Shown piece after piece: positions 24,198 through 33,329 of a stretch of 49,012 nucleotides of DNA. How positions within the stretch are numbered: position 1 is the first letter of the stretch; each line of letters opens with the position of its first letter. The position numbers and the translations under genes were made by a program. This stretch comes from an uncultured Bacteroidales bacterium. Its GTDB lineage: Bacteria > Bacteroidota > Bacteroidia > Bacteroidales > F082. The DNA lies in assembly GCA_947303625.1 (NCBI GenBank), contig CAMYYV010000008.1, forward strand, positions 1-49,012. Reading direction: 5' to 3'. The notes beneath the pieces were generated by a model, which had not been told where the DNA came from, ran no database searches, and saw nothing but the letters and a program-made list of their open reading frames with translations.

Positions 24198-26561
24198 TCA
24201 TTGTCTAACGTTGACTTTCTGTACGAAGACCCCGTTTCCTGTGGTGATGCGGACGAGATACATGCCCGATTCGTAACGGCTCAGGTCGAGGGTGGTGTTG
24301 CCTTCGGTTTCAGCCTCCATGAGTTTTTGTCCCAAGAGATTGCTGACGCTGATGTGCATCATGCCTTGGCCTTCGATGTTGAGCATACCGTTGGTCGGGT
24401 TGGGGTAGACTTGTATGTCGCCAGAGTTTTCAGCAATGTCGGTGATGATGATGATGATTTCTTCTTCTTCCGACTCGCAGTTTTCGTCGCCTCTGACATA
24501 AGTGCAGGTTACCTCATACTTGTATCCGCCCATCCATTGGCTCGCCATGTTGTCAAAGTATTCGTAGGCGGACAAGCCGTCATAGGGAATCTCGGCAATG
24601 AGTTCGCCTTCAGTTTTATATGAAATCAGAGTGCGATAGACATTGAAATGGTCCAAGTTGTTGGTGATGGCGGGCGTGTCCCAATTGAGATGGCCTCCAA
24701 GGTTCTCTTCACCGGTGTAATAGTATTCGCCGTCGAGGTTCTGCACGGGATAGCAAGCCAACGGGGCTTCCTCGCAGTTGTTCTCGTAGGTCATGAAGAT
24801 GCCGTCTTCGAGGTCGCCAGAGGTATAGAGTTCGTTGCCATCATAGTCGAGGATGGTGAATGAACACTCACCATCAGTGTCGTGTTCAGGATAGGCGTGG
24901 TACCAGCCATGGTTCCAGATGAAGTTGAGGTTGCCTCTCAACAAAGGCAGGTCGACGACCAACTCTGAGCCTTGCGTCATGCTGACCACCGCAATGCGCT
25001 GGCCGCTTCCGGAGGTCACGCTGATGGCGGCGCCTTTCCAGCCGTCGCCACCGTCATCGTGGAGTTGGAAGATGACATTGCATTTCTCGCCGACGAGCAC
25101 GCTGCGGTAGGTGGTGCGGCTGATACCAGCCTCATTGGTGACGTAGATGGCGTATTCGTATAGACCGGGCTCGAGACCGTTGTCTTCGTATTCCATGTCG
25201 GCACCCACTTGGGCGTCGGTCAGTTCGGCGATGACCTCGAAGTTGCGGCGGATAGTAATGGAGGTGATACCGGTCAGGGCGTTACCGTTGAGGTCGAGGG
25301 TGGGGTTGGTCCAGCTGAGTCGTACGGCATCCAGTGAAGCTTTCTCAATGGCAACCATTTTGTCCACGCTGTCGGGGCGGCTATAGTAGACATCGCCTTG
25401 CGGGATGATGTGACCTGTGAAGCCGTTCATTTGGTTGAAGGCATAGCGGGTGGTATTGAGGGCTCCGATGGGACACCATGCGTTGTCGCGACCGCTCCAA
25501 CCCCAGTTGAAGTGGAAGTAGTCGTTCTCGTCGTAACCGTCGCACACATAGGCGTGACCACCAGCGCCGCTGTCGTCCTGACCGCTGTAGTAGAGAGGCA
25601 GGAGCTCATCCAAACCACCGTCTTTCAGCATCTGGGCCCATTCCTCGTTGGTGTAGCCCCAACCCGGCCACCAGCTGCCATAGTTGGTTACATGATCGTT
25701 GCAGTTATAACGGAAGTAGCTGCGCAAGGCAGTAGGGACGTCGTCAGAGTAGGCACCGCTGCCTTGACCACTATATTGCATGTTGACTGAGATGCCAAGA
25801 TGATGCAGCAGTTGTGCAATTTCGAAGTATTCCTCTTCGGTGCTGGTTGAGTCCAGCGTATTGGGCATCAACTCAAAGTGGTATTCGGTCTCGCCATAGT
25901 TGGCACTTTGTTGGGCATAGCCTTGCGGGTTGTAACTGTGTGAGCCCACGCCTTGTGCAGGCCATTCCCAAAACTTCATCACCATGCCCATAGCCGTAGC
26001 CACGCAACCGGCATACGCATGGCCACCACTGCCTTCAGGGTCTTCTGGGCATTGGCTGTTCCAAGGGAAGTTCTGGTTCCAAAGGGTTTGGCAGAGTGGT
26101 CCCACAACGGTACGAGTTTGGCCGCCACGGTTGAGGCTGCCTGTTTCGTTTACCGAACGCCATTCAGCGACAATGTCGGGCGAGGCAGTGAGGTTGTGCT
26201 CGCGAACGTATTGGATTTCCTCGCGGAAGCCTTCAAGGGTGAATTGGAAGCCTTCCGACACGTTTTGCGGGTCAAACTGTCCTGTGGTAGAGTAGGCGAG
26301 GATGGGCTTCACGAGGTCGTCGCCGGCCACAATGACGAAGCCTTCACCGTTGCTGACGTTGAAGACGTAATAGTCGGTGGCGTCACGGTCGGCAGCCACA
26401 CTGACGAGATTCAGTTGGATGTCAGCGTTTTTCTGGCTGACGGCGGTGGTGCTCAGGAATTTGGCACCCACTTTTTGGGCCTTCTGTGGGCTGACAGGGC
26501 CGGCCATCACGTTGCCCCAAGTGAGGGCAGCAAGGCATAGGAAAAGGAGCGTTTTTTTCAT
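24198..26561 (-). CDS. C10-family (streptopain-like) cysteine protease with T9SS sorting domain
   Basis: SGGHAYAGCVATAMGMVMKFWEWP (Cys), GGHAYVCDGYDENDYFHFNWGWSG (His); C-term IQVYPNPTNGMLNIEG...FVQKVNVRQ. Confidence 0.92.
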   Translation of the reverse strand: MKKTLLFLCLAALTWGNVMAGPVSPQKAQKVGAKFLSTTAVSQKNADIQLNLVSVAADRDATDYYVFNVSNGEGFVIVAGDDLVKPILAYSTTGQFDPQNVSEGFQFTLEGFREEIQYVREHNLTASPDIVAEWRSVNETGSLNRGGQTRTVVGPLCQTLWNQNFPWNSQCPEDPEGSGGHAYAGCVATAMGMVMKFWEWPAQGVGSHSYNPQGYAQQSANYGETEYHFELMPNTLDSTSTEEEYFEIAQLLHHLGISVNMQYSGQGSGAYSDDVPTALRSYFRYNCNDHVTNYGSWWPGWGYTNEEWAQMLKDGGLDELLPLYYSGQDDSGAGGHAYVCDGYDENDYFHFNWGWSGRDNAWCPIGALNTTRYAFNQMNGFTGHIIPQGDVYYSRPDSVDKMVAIEKASLDAVRLSWTNPTLDLNGNALTGITSITIRRNFEVIAELTDAQVGADMEYEDNGLEPGLYEYAIYVTNEAGISRTTYRSVLVGEKCNVIFQLHDDGGDGWKGAAISVTSGSGQRIAVVSMTQGSELVVDLPLLRGNLNFIWNHGWYHAYPEHDTDGECSFTILDYDGNELYTSGDLEDGIFMTYENNCEEAPLACYPVQNLDGEYYYTGEENLGGHLNWDTPAITNNLDHFNVYRTLISYKTEGELIAEIPYDGLSAYEYFDNMASQWMGGYKYEVTCTYVRGDENCESEEEEIIIIITDIAENSGDIQVYPNPTNGMLNIEGQGMMHISVSNLLGQKLMEAETEGNTTLDLSRYESGMYLVRITTGNGVFVQKVNVRQ

Positions 26562-26572
26562 TGTGAAAAGTT

Positions 26573-26977
26573 TTAAAAAGCTTCACTGAGAGCTATTGCA
26601 TAGATTATAATGTAGAATATCCAAATAGGTATCATCACGATGCTGATGATGAGTCCAACCTTTGAGGTGATACGGCCTGCGTTGAGCATCCCTTCGCCGG
26701 TAAATGCTTCAGGGTCTGCAGCGATGGCCTCATAGCCTTCATTTGCCTTGCGTTTTCCAATAGCCGAAAGGATGAAGCCTGGGATGATTAGCGAGCTGAA
26801 ATTGATGGACAGGATGCCAAGCACCAAGGAAGCGATGGCGGAAGGATGGACGGTTTTGCATGGTTTGCAAACGGAGTTGGCCTGCTTGAGAGGGGCACAA
26901 CATTCTGGGCAGTTCTCATTCGTTTTGTCAACCAAAGCCCCGCAATAGGCGCATTTGATCTTTGTGTCGTTGTTCAT
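26573..26977 (-). CDS. zinc-ribbon / DUF4190-like membrane protein
   Basis: CAYCGALVDKTNENCPEC zinc ribbon, then two hydrophobic segments (ASLVLGILSINFSSLIIPGFILSAIGKRKA). Confidence 0.65.
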   Translation of the reverse strand: MNNDTKIKCAYCGALVDKTNENCPECCAPLKQANSVCKPCKTVHPSAIASLVLGILSINFSSLIIPGFILSAIGKRKANEGYEAIAADPEAFTGEGMLNAGRITSKVGLIISIVMIPIWIFYIIIYAIALSEAF

Positions 26978-26995
26978 GGTATTGATTTTTTCGAG

Positions 26996-28672
26996 TTATT
27001 CTTTCAGTTTCTTATACCTGAACCGTTTGGGCTCGACATTGCCGAGGCGTTTCATCTTATTTTCTTCATATTCTGAGTAACTGCCCTCGAAGAAGTAGAC
27101 CTGCGAGTTGCCCTCGAAGGCGAGGATGTGGGTGGCCACACGGTCGAGGAACCAGCGGTCGTGGCTGATGATGACGGCGCAGCCTGCGAAGTTCTCCAAA
27201 CCTTCTTCCAAGGCACGGAGCGTATTCACGTCGATATCGTTGGTGGGTTCGTCCAAGAGTAGGACGTTGGCTTCCTGTTTTAAGGTAAGGGCCAGGTGCA
27301 TGCGGTTGCGTTCGCCGCCTGACAGCACGCCTGCTTTCTTCTGTTGGTCGTTGCCGCCGAAGTTGAAGCGCGACACGTAGGCGCGCGAGTTGATGCTGCG
27401 CTTGCCCAGTTGTATCAAGTCGTTGCCGCCGCTGATGACCTCCCAGACGGTCTTCTCGGGGTCGATGTCGGCGTGCTGCTGGTCCACATAGCCGATCTTC
27501 ACGGTCTCACCGACCTCGAAGGTGCCGGAGTCGGGCTTCTCCAAGCCCATGATGAGGCGGAATAGCGTGGTCTTGCCTGCGCCGTTGGGACCGATGACGC
27601 CCACGATGCCGCCTTGCGGCAGGCTGAAGTTCAAGTTCTCGAACAACAGCTTGTCGCCGTAGGCTTTGGTGACGTCATGTGCTTCGATGACTTTGGTGCC
27701 GAGGCGGTCGCCATTGGGGATATAGATTTCGAGTTTCTCTTCCTTTTCCTTCACATCCTCGTTGAGCATCTTCTCATACGACTCCAGACGAGCCTTGCCC
27801 TTGGCGTGACGTGCTTTCGGAGCCATACGCACCCACTCCAACTCTCTTTCGAGGGTCTTGCGGCGTTTGCTCTCGGTCTTCTCTTCCATGGCGAGGCGGG
27901 CGGTCTTCTGGTCGAGCCACGACGAGTAGTTGCCTTTCCACGGGATGCCTTCGCCGCGGTCGAGTTCGAGGATCCAGCCGGCCACGTGGTCGAGGAAGTA
28001 ACGGTCGTGGGTGACGGCGATGACGGTGCCTTTGTATTGCTGCAAGTGGCTCTCTAACCATTGGATGCTTTCGGCATCGAGGTGGTTGGTGGGCTCGTCT
28101 AAGAGCAGGATGTCGGGCTCTTGCAGCAGCAGACGGCACAATGCCACGCGGCGGCGCTCACCTCCCGAGAGGTTGCGCACTGGGGTGTCGCCTTCGGGAC
28201 AGTTGAGGGCGTCCATGGCGCGCTCTAGCTTGCTATCGAGTTCCCAAGCATCGTGTTGCTCGATGAGTTCGGTCAGCTCACCCTGACGGGCAATCAGTTT
28301 GTCGAAGTCGGCATCGGGCTCGGCGAATTTATTGTTGATCTCTTCGTATTCCTTGAGGATGTCGACGATCTCCTGCACGCCTTCTTCTACCACTTGGCGG
28401 ACGGTCTTATTGTCGTCGAGCTGCGGCTCCTGGTCGAGCATGCCCACAGAATAGCCGGGCGAGAAGACGACTTCGCCGTTATAGGATTTCTCCTTGCCTG
28501 CGATGATGCGCAGCAGGGTCGATTTTCCCGCTCCGTTCAAGCCGATGATGCCGATTTTGGCGCCATAGAAGAAGGAGAGGTAGATGTCTTTCAGGATTTG
28601 TCGCGACGGCGGGATGATTTTGCTCACGCCTACCATCGAGAAGATGATTTTTTTGTCGTCGGTTTGTGCCAT
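26996..28672 (-). CDS. ettA: energy-dependent translational throttle protein EttA (ABC-F)
   Basis: two Walker A (GLNGAGKST, GPNGAGKTT) and two LSGGERRR/LSGGERNR signatures. Confidence 0.95.
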   Translation of the reverse strand: MAQTDDKKIIFSMVGVSKIIPPSRQILKDIYLSFFYGAKIGIIGLNGAGKSTLLRIIAGKEKSYNGEVVFSPGYSVGMLDQEPQLDDNKTVRQVVEEGVQEIVDILKEYEEINNKFAEPDADFDKLIARQGELTELIEQHDAWELDSKLERAMDALNCPEGDTPVRNLSGGERRRVALCRLLLQEPDILLLDEPTNHLDAESIQWLESHLQQYKGTVIAVTHDRYFLDHVAGWILELDRGEGIPWKGNYSSWLDQKTARLAMEEKTESKRRKTLERELEWVRMAPKARHAKGKARLESYEKMLNEDVKEKEEKLEIYIPNGDRLGTKVIEAHDVTKAYGDKLLFENLNFSLPQGGIVGVIGPNGAGKTTLFRLIMGLEKPDSGTFEVGETVKIGYVDQQHADIDPEKTVWEVISGGNDLIQLGKRSINSRAYVSRFNFGGNDQQKKAGVLSGGERNRMHLALTLKQEANVLLLDEPTNDIDVNTLRALEEGLENFAGCAVIISHDRWFLDRVATHILAFEGNSQVYFFEGSYSEYEENKMKRLGNVEPKRFRYKKLKE

Positions 28673-28693
28673 ATCAGTTGTTCAGTTAAAGCA

Positions 28694-28755
28694 GGTTGCT
28701 GAGCCTGTCGAAGCACCGTCTGTTATCTGTCGGCCCTTCGACAAGCTCAGGGACC
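28694..28755. repeat. inverted doublet of the CCTGAGCYTGTCGAAGG palindromic repeat
   Basis: GGTTGCTGAGCCTGTCGAAGCACCG (28694-28718) and CGGCCCTTCGACAAGCTCAGGGACC (28731-28755); similar single unit at 41696-41720. Confidence 0.9.
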
Positions 28756-29934
28756 TTAGTTTTTCAGTTGTTGTTTCATTGCGTGTTCCATAATAGCCGT
28801 CGCTTTGCCCCAATCGTACACGCGGTTGGTGAAATTATATCCTGCCAGGGCGAGACCTTCGGCCTTGTTGTTGTCGGTCAACAAGGTGATGATATGCTGC
28901 GCCATCTCCTCGGCGTTGCTGCCTACCAAGATCTCTTCGTCGGGTTTGGCACCCAGGGAGGCGTTCGCCAAAGGCGAGGTGATGGCAGGCAGGCGCATCG
29001 ACATGGCCTCCAATAATTTATTCTGCAGGCCCGTGCCAATGCGCATGGGGGCGATGAAGACACGGCTTTGGGCGTAGGCGGTGCGGATATCGTCGAGCCA
29101 GCCGCTGACGATGATTTTGTCAGAAGCGGCTTTCTTCACCTTCGGGTCGGGGGTGGCGCCTGCGATATAAAGCTTCACCTCCGGCAGGGTCTTCCACACG
29201 ATGGGAAGGATCTCGTTGGCCAGATAGTCGACGGCGTTCACATTGGGCGGGTAACTCATGTTGCCCGTGAAGACGAGGTCGTATTGTTTCTCGCAGTCGA
29301 TGGGGTGGTATTTCTCGTGGTCGACACCGTTGGGTACGACGAGGATTTCGTCGCGTTTCTCGTGCGGGAACAAGGCCCGGTCGGGTTCGCTGATGATGGT
29401 GCGCACATCGAAGTCATCGAAAATGGCGGCCTCGTATCGTGCCAAACGGCGGTATTCCATGTTATAGATGGGTCGGGTGGCGAAAGAGGCGATGTCGGCG
29501 CGGCGTTTCATGCCGTAGGAGAAGATGTCCTGATAGTCGATGGTTTTCGGAAGGTCTTTGTGCCTGATGTATTCTGCCACGCGGAGCAGCTGTCCAAACA
29601 GCATGTCGGGTTTGTGCTTCGCAATCAGCGCATTGACTTTTTTGGCGGCCTTGCGGTTGTAGAAATAGCCGCATTGTAAAGGAAGGCCGTTGAAGAAGGC
29701 GCGGATGAGACCCATAAGAACCTGCGGCTTTGTGATTTTAATGAAGTTGATGGACTGACAGTAGGGTTGCAAGGCGCGGAAGGCATCCTGTTCGTTCACT
29801 TTGGCGTTGTCGTTGAGGGCACAGAGGACAATCTCGTTGTGTTTCGCGAGTTGCTTTATCTGGTTGAAAGCCCGCAACTTGTCGCCTTTTTCAAGCGGGT
29901 AGGGGATGCGCGGTAGGAGTACAAAAATCTTCAT
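28756..29934 (-). CDS. glycosyltransferase (GT4-like)
   Basis: MKIFVLLPRIPYPLEKGDKLRAFNQIKQLA; VFTGNMSYPPNVNAVDYL; MRIGTGLQNKLLEAMSMRLP. Start trimmed to 29934. Confidence 0.85.
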   Translation of the reverse strand: MKIFVLLPRIPYPLEKGDKLRAFNQIKQLAKHNEIVLCALNDNAKVNEQDAFRALQPYCQSINFIKITKPQVLMGLIRAFFNGLPLQCGYFYNRKAAKKVNALIAKHKPDMLFGQLLRVAEYIRHKDLPKTIDYQDIFSYGMKRRADIASFATRPIYNMEYRRLARYEAAIFDDFDVRTIISEPDRALFPHEKRDEILVVPNGVDHEKYHPIDCEKQYDLVFTGNMSYPPNVNAVDYLANEILPIVWKTLPEVKLYIAGATPDPKVKKAASDKIIVSGWLDDIRTAYAQSRVFIAPMRIGTGLQNKLLEAMSMRLPAITSPLANASLGAKPDEEILVGSNAEEMAQHIITLLTDNNKAEGLALAGYNFTNRVYDWGKATAIMEHAMKQQLKN

Positions 29935-29953
29935 TACCTCGAAATTGAGGGTA

Positions 29954-29961
29954 CAAAGATA
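29954..29961 (-). promoter_or_regulatory. -7 box (TATCTTTG on minus strand)
   Basis: matches TAnnTTTG ~20 nt upstream of the glycosyltransferase start. Confidence 0.5.
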
Positions 29962-29990
29962 GTGTTTTTTCTTTATGTAAGGTGTTTTTA

Positions 29991-30103
29991 CTATGGCAGA
30001 TGGCTTATGGCCCATGGCTCGTTTCACCCAAGGCGCGACATTAGTGCCAATTGTTGAAGCGAGCCATAAGCCATTGGCTATAGGCCATAGTCATCAGCCA
30101 TAG
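29991..30103. repeat. short-unit inverted array, GGCYnnn family (locus 1c)
   Basis: ctatggcagatggcttatggcccatggctcg ... cgagccataagccattggctataggccatagtcatcagccatag; central CACCCAA shared with locus 1b. Confidence 0.8.
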
Positions 30104-31321
30104 TTACAAAAACGAAATCTTGCTTCCCGGTCGAATCTGCTCATAAAACATCAGCAGGCGGGCGATGATCTTGCGGTTGTCGTAGGTGGCTTCCACCAGT
30201 TTTCGGGCTTCGTGGCCTATCTTGACGGCGATCTCTGGGTTCTCGTTGATGCTGCGGATGGCCTCCACCATCTTGGCCTTGTTTTCGGCGATGATGATGT
30301 TGACTTCCTCGTCGTAGAGGATGCCTTCGGCACCCACGCGTGTGGTGATAACGGTCTTGCCCATCGCCATCGACTCGATGATCTTGATGCGGATGCCACT
30401 ACCTGAGAGCAGGGGGACGATGGCTACGTCGTGGTTGGCGACAAATTCCTTGGCATCGGGCACCTCGCCGATGACGTCGATGTGCGGGTTTTTCATCGTG
30501 GTGAGCCATTCGGGCATGTTGCGGCCTGCCAGATGATAGACGAAGTCAGGCACTTTCTCCACGGTCTTGGGTAGCACCTCGTCGATGAACCAGCGGATGC
30601 CTTCCTCGTTGGGCATCCAGTTCATGGAACCGATGTGGTAGAACTTGGGCTTGCCTTCTATTTCGTATTTCGGTGTAAACTCCTCGGGATAAACGCCGAA
30701 TGGGATGTCGATGACGGGCTTGGAGCTGTATTTGCGGAAGAAAGCGGCGTCTTTGCGCGTGATGGCCGCGATGCCGTCGACAGTTTCCAAAGCGTTGAGC
30801 TCGTATTCTTTCAGAGTCTTTGCCAAGTGATTGATATACCATCGTTTGAGGGGCGAGCGTGTCTCCTTGGCGATGCGTTCCCAAATCTTGTGCTCCACGT
30901 TGTGGGCACGCAACACGATCATGGCCTTCGAGTGGGCACGGATGTCGTTGACATAGGCTGCCATGTATAGCATCTCTAACTGCACCACGTCAAATTGCTC
31001 TTTATCAAGCACCTCGGTCAGCCTGGCCTTGAAGTCCTCGGAGATAAAACGCTCCACATGGTATGACTTTCTAGTGAACAGGTTGAGGAAGGCGTTCATG
31101 GGCTTCACGCTCAGGTCGACATCAATCAGCTCGATGCCGGTCTTTTTCTTGTAATCCTCGGGGATGTCGCTTTCCTTGACGTTGAATTTTTCACTGTTGA
31201 TGGCTAATATCTTGACCTGGTGACCTGCTTCCAAAAGACCGGTGATGATGCTGTTCATCGCCATGGGACCGCCTTCGGAGGCCGGGTAGGGGGGCTTGTT
31301 GCAGAGGAGGAGTATCTTCAT
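30104..31321 (-). CDS. glycosyltransferase (GT4-like)
   Basis: MKILLLCNKPPYPASEGGPMAM; PLLSGSGIRIKIIESMAMGKTVITTRVGAEGI. Confidence 0.86.
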   Translation of the reverse strand: MKILLLCNKPPYPASEGGPMAMNSIITGLLEAGHQVKILAINSEKFNVKESDIPEDYKKKTGIELIDVDLSVKPMNAFLNLFTRKSYHVERFISEDFKARLTEVLDKEQFDVVQLEMLYMAAYVNDIRAHSKAMIVLRAHNVEHKIWERIAKETRSPLKRWYINHLAKTLKEYELNALETVDGIAAITRKDAAFFRKYSSKPVIDIPFGVYPEEFTPKYEIEGKPKFYHIGSMNWMPNEEGIRWFIDEVLPKTVEKVPDFVYHLAGRNMPEWLTTMKNPHIDVIGEVPDAKEFVANHDVAIVPLLSGSGIRIKIIESMAMGKTVITTRVGAEGILYDEEVNIIIAENKAKMVEAIRSINENPEIAVKIGHEARKLVEATYDNRKIIARLLMFYEQIRPGSKISFL

Positions 31322-31379
31322 GTTGAATCGTTTAATTGTTGCCTTGTAGGGCTGTCGTACCACGGCAGCCGTAGAGGTT

Positions 31380-32831
31380 TTATGGTGTATTCACCTCGCC
31401 GGTTCGTTTTTTCTTGAATAGTTTTTGGAAGAATTTCTTCCAGCTGTCGCCGTCGAAGAGGGCCGCATCGGTGGTGGCTTTGAAGGTGAGGAACAGCCCC
31501 ACGGGAGCCAGCACGATCGAAGAGAGCCAGACGCCTACAAACATGTTGAGGTCGCCAAAGACGGCCATGCGCTCACCAATGGTAGAGATGATATAGTAGA
31601 CGACGAAGAAGAGCACCGAGACGACCACAGGGAGGCCCAAGCCGCCCTTGCGGATGATGCTGCCAAGCGGCGCCCCGATGAAGAAGAAGATGAGACAGGC
31701 TATGCTCAAGGTGAATTTCTTGTGCCACTCTTTCTTGTGCTTGTGGATGTTCTCTGTCTGTGTGCCGAGGTCCAGCTTGTTGAAGGCCACGTTGTCCTTG
31801 GCGTTTTGCGCACTACCGATGGCCAAGCCGAGGAGGGCGCTGCGTGTTTCACCTTCATAGTTGTCTATCAAGGGCCAACGCAGTCGGGTGCAGGTGTCGG
31901 TCGCAGTATGCAGGGGAAGGTCTGACGTGCGTTGGCTGTTGTAGTTGGCCCAGCGTCGCGCGAAGCCCTCGGTGAAGGCCTGCTGTTTGCTGTCGTAGCG
32001 CACTTCCAACGAGTCCAAGGCGGTGGAGAGCTGCCGTATGTTCATCATCTGCTGGTACGACTTGTACATGTCCTCGCTCGACCGTGTCATGTCGAAGGAG
32101 GCAAGGCTGAACTTGAGCTGCTCCTGCTTGAACGACATCCGCTCGAAAGGCCGGTTCTCCCTTGAGTTGTCAGCGACGAGGTCGGTGTAGTTGTGGCCGT
32201 TGTATAAGGTGAAGATGATGTTGCGCTGGTTGGGACTCATCGACATCATGCCCGAGTCGGCGGTGATGATCTTGGAGCAGCCGTTGTGGTCGCTGTGGTC
32301 GTAAATCTTCACGCCATAGATGTGGCTGCCGTCTTTGCCTTTCTTGTCGACAAAGATGACGTAGTTCTCGATATCCTTGTAAAACACGCCTTCCTTGATG
32401 TTGAAGGCCAGCTTCTGCCGTTGTATGTCGGTGAGCAAGGTGCGCCATTTTAGGGTGGCGATGGGGATGAGGCTGTTCGAGATGAAGAATGCCAACACGC
32501 TCAGTACCAACGCGAAGCTAAACAGCGGCCGCATGGCCCGCCACATCGAAATGCCCGAGGCTTTCATGGCCACCAACTCGTAGTGCTCGCCGAGGTTGCC
32601 GAAACACATCAACAAGGCCAACAGCAGGGCCAGAGGCAGCGACATTGGGATGGCTGTGATGGATGTATAAAAAAGAAGCTCTGCTATAATCTTGAGTTCC
32701 AGACCTTTGCCGACGAGATCATCGACATAAAGCCACACGAACTGCATCACCCAAATGAACACCACGATGAAGAAGGTGAGGACGAAGGTTCCTATAAATG
32801 ATTTGGTGATATAGCGATAAAGTTTCTTCAT
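31380..32831 (-). CDS. LptF/LptG family permease
   Basis: KKLYRYITKSFIGTFVLTFFIVVFIWVMQFVWLYVDDLVGKGL; C-terminal IGAPLGSIIRKGGLGLPVVVSVLFFVVYYIIS. Confidence 0.88.
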   Translation of the reverse strand: MKKLYRYITKSFIGTFVLTFFIVVFIWVMQFVWLYVDDLVGKGLELKIIAELLFYTSITAIPMSLPLALLLALLMCFGNLGEHYELVAMKASGISMWRAMRPLFSFALVLSVLAFFISNSLIPIATLKWRTLLTDIQRQKLAFNIKEGVFYKDIENYVIFVDKKGKDGSHIYGVKIYDHSDHNGCSKIITADSGMMSMSPNQRNIIFTLYNGHNYTDLVADNSRENRPFERMSFKQEQLKFSLASFDMTRSSEDMYKSYQQMMNIRQLSTALDSLEVRYDSKQQAFTEGFARRWANYNSQRTSDLPLHTATDTCTRLRWPLIDNYEGETRSALLGLAIGSAQNAKDNVAFNKLDLGTQTENIHKHKKEWHKKFTLSIACLIFFFIGAPLGSIIRKGGLGLPVVVSVLFFVVYYIISTIGERMAVFGDLNMFVGVWLSSIVLAPVGLFLTFKATTDAALFDGDSWKKFFQKLFKKKRTGEVNTP

Positions 32832-32903
32832 TTGTATAAAAACAACGCTGCAAATTTAGAAAAATTCTATTTTTGCCGAAAAAATAGTCTTGAAGTTCAA
32901 CAA

Positions 32904-32935
32904 GTCCCGCGTCTCGCAGTCTCGCGTCTCGCGTC
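32904..32935. repeat. short-unit array, GTCTCG family (locus 2b, one arm)
   Basis: gtcccgc/gtctcgca/gtctcgc/gtctcgc/gtc. Confidence 0.72.
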
Positions 32936-32948
32936 AAAAACAAACACA

Positions 32949-33284
32949 ATGGAAACCAAAGATTATTACAAAGGCTTGAACATAGCCATCACCGTCAGCG
33001 CCAAAGACGGCGAGATCTTATATCAAAACGACAGCTCCATCGAGGTGAACGGCGACGCTCGCGGCCGCGACTTGATGAAATGCCACAATGAGCGCTCGCA
33101 GCAGATCATACAACATCTTTTGGATGACGCTGCCACCAATGTCTACACCATCTCGAAGAAAGGAAAGAAGAAACTCATCTACCAGACACCTTGGTATGAG
33201 GATGACGAGAAAAAGGTCGTCGGTGGACTCGTGGAGTTCTCCATCATCCTTCCCGATGACATGCCGCATTACGACCGAGGATAA
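32949..33284 (+). CDS. small PAS-like domain protein
   Basis: 111 aa; ITVSAKDGEILYQND, GRDLMKCHNERSQQII. ATG at 32949. Confidence 0.6.
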   Translation: METKDYYKGLNIAITVSAKDGEILYQNDSSIEVNGDARGRDLMKCHNERSQQIIQHLLDDAATNVYTISKKGKKKLIYQTPWYEDDEKKVVGGLVEFSIILPDDMPHYDRG

Positions 33285-33329
33285 CAAAGGTTAAATATTT
33301 AATTATTAAACATTTAAAAATAATTCATC

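Noticed and set aside
28694-28755. Possible rho-independent terminator
   Set aside because: No T-tract on either side; better explained as an inverted doublet of a dispersed repeat also present inside a CDS at 41696.
31380-31596. Small plus-strand ORFs near the LptF/G gene end
   Set aside because: No ribosome-binding or homology support; antisense to a well-supported permease.
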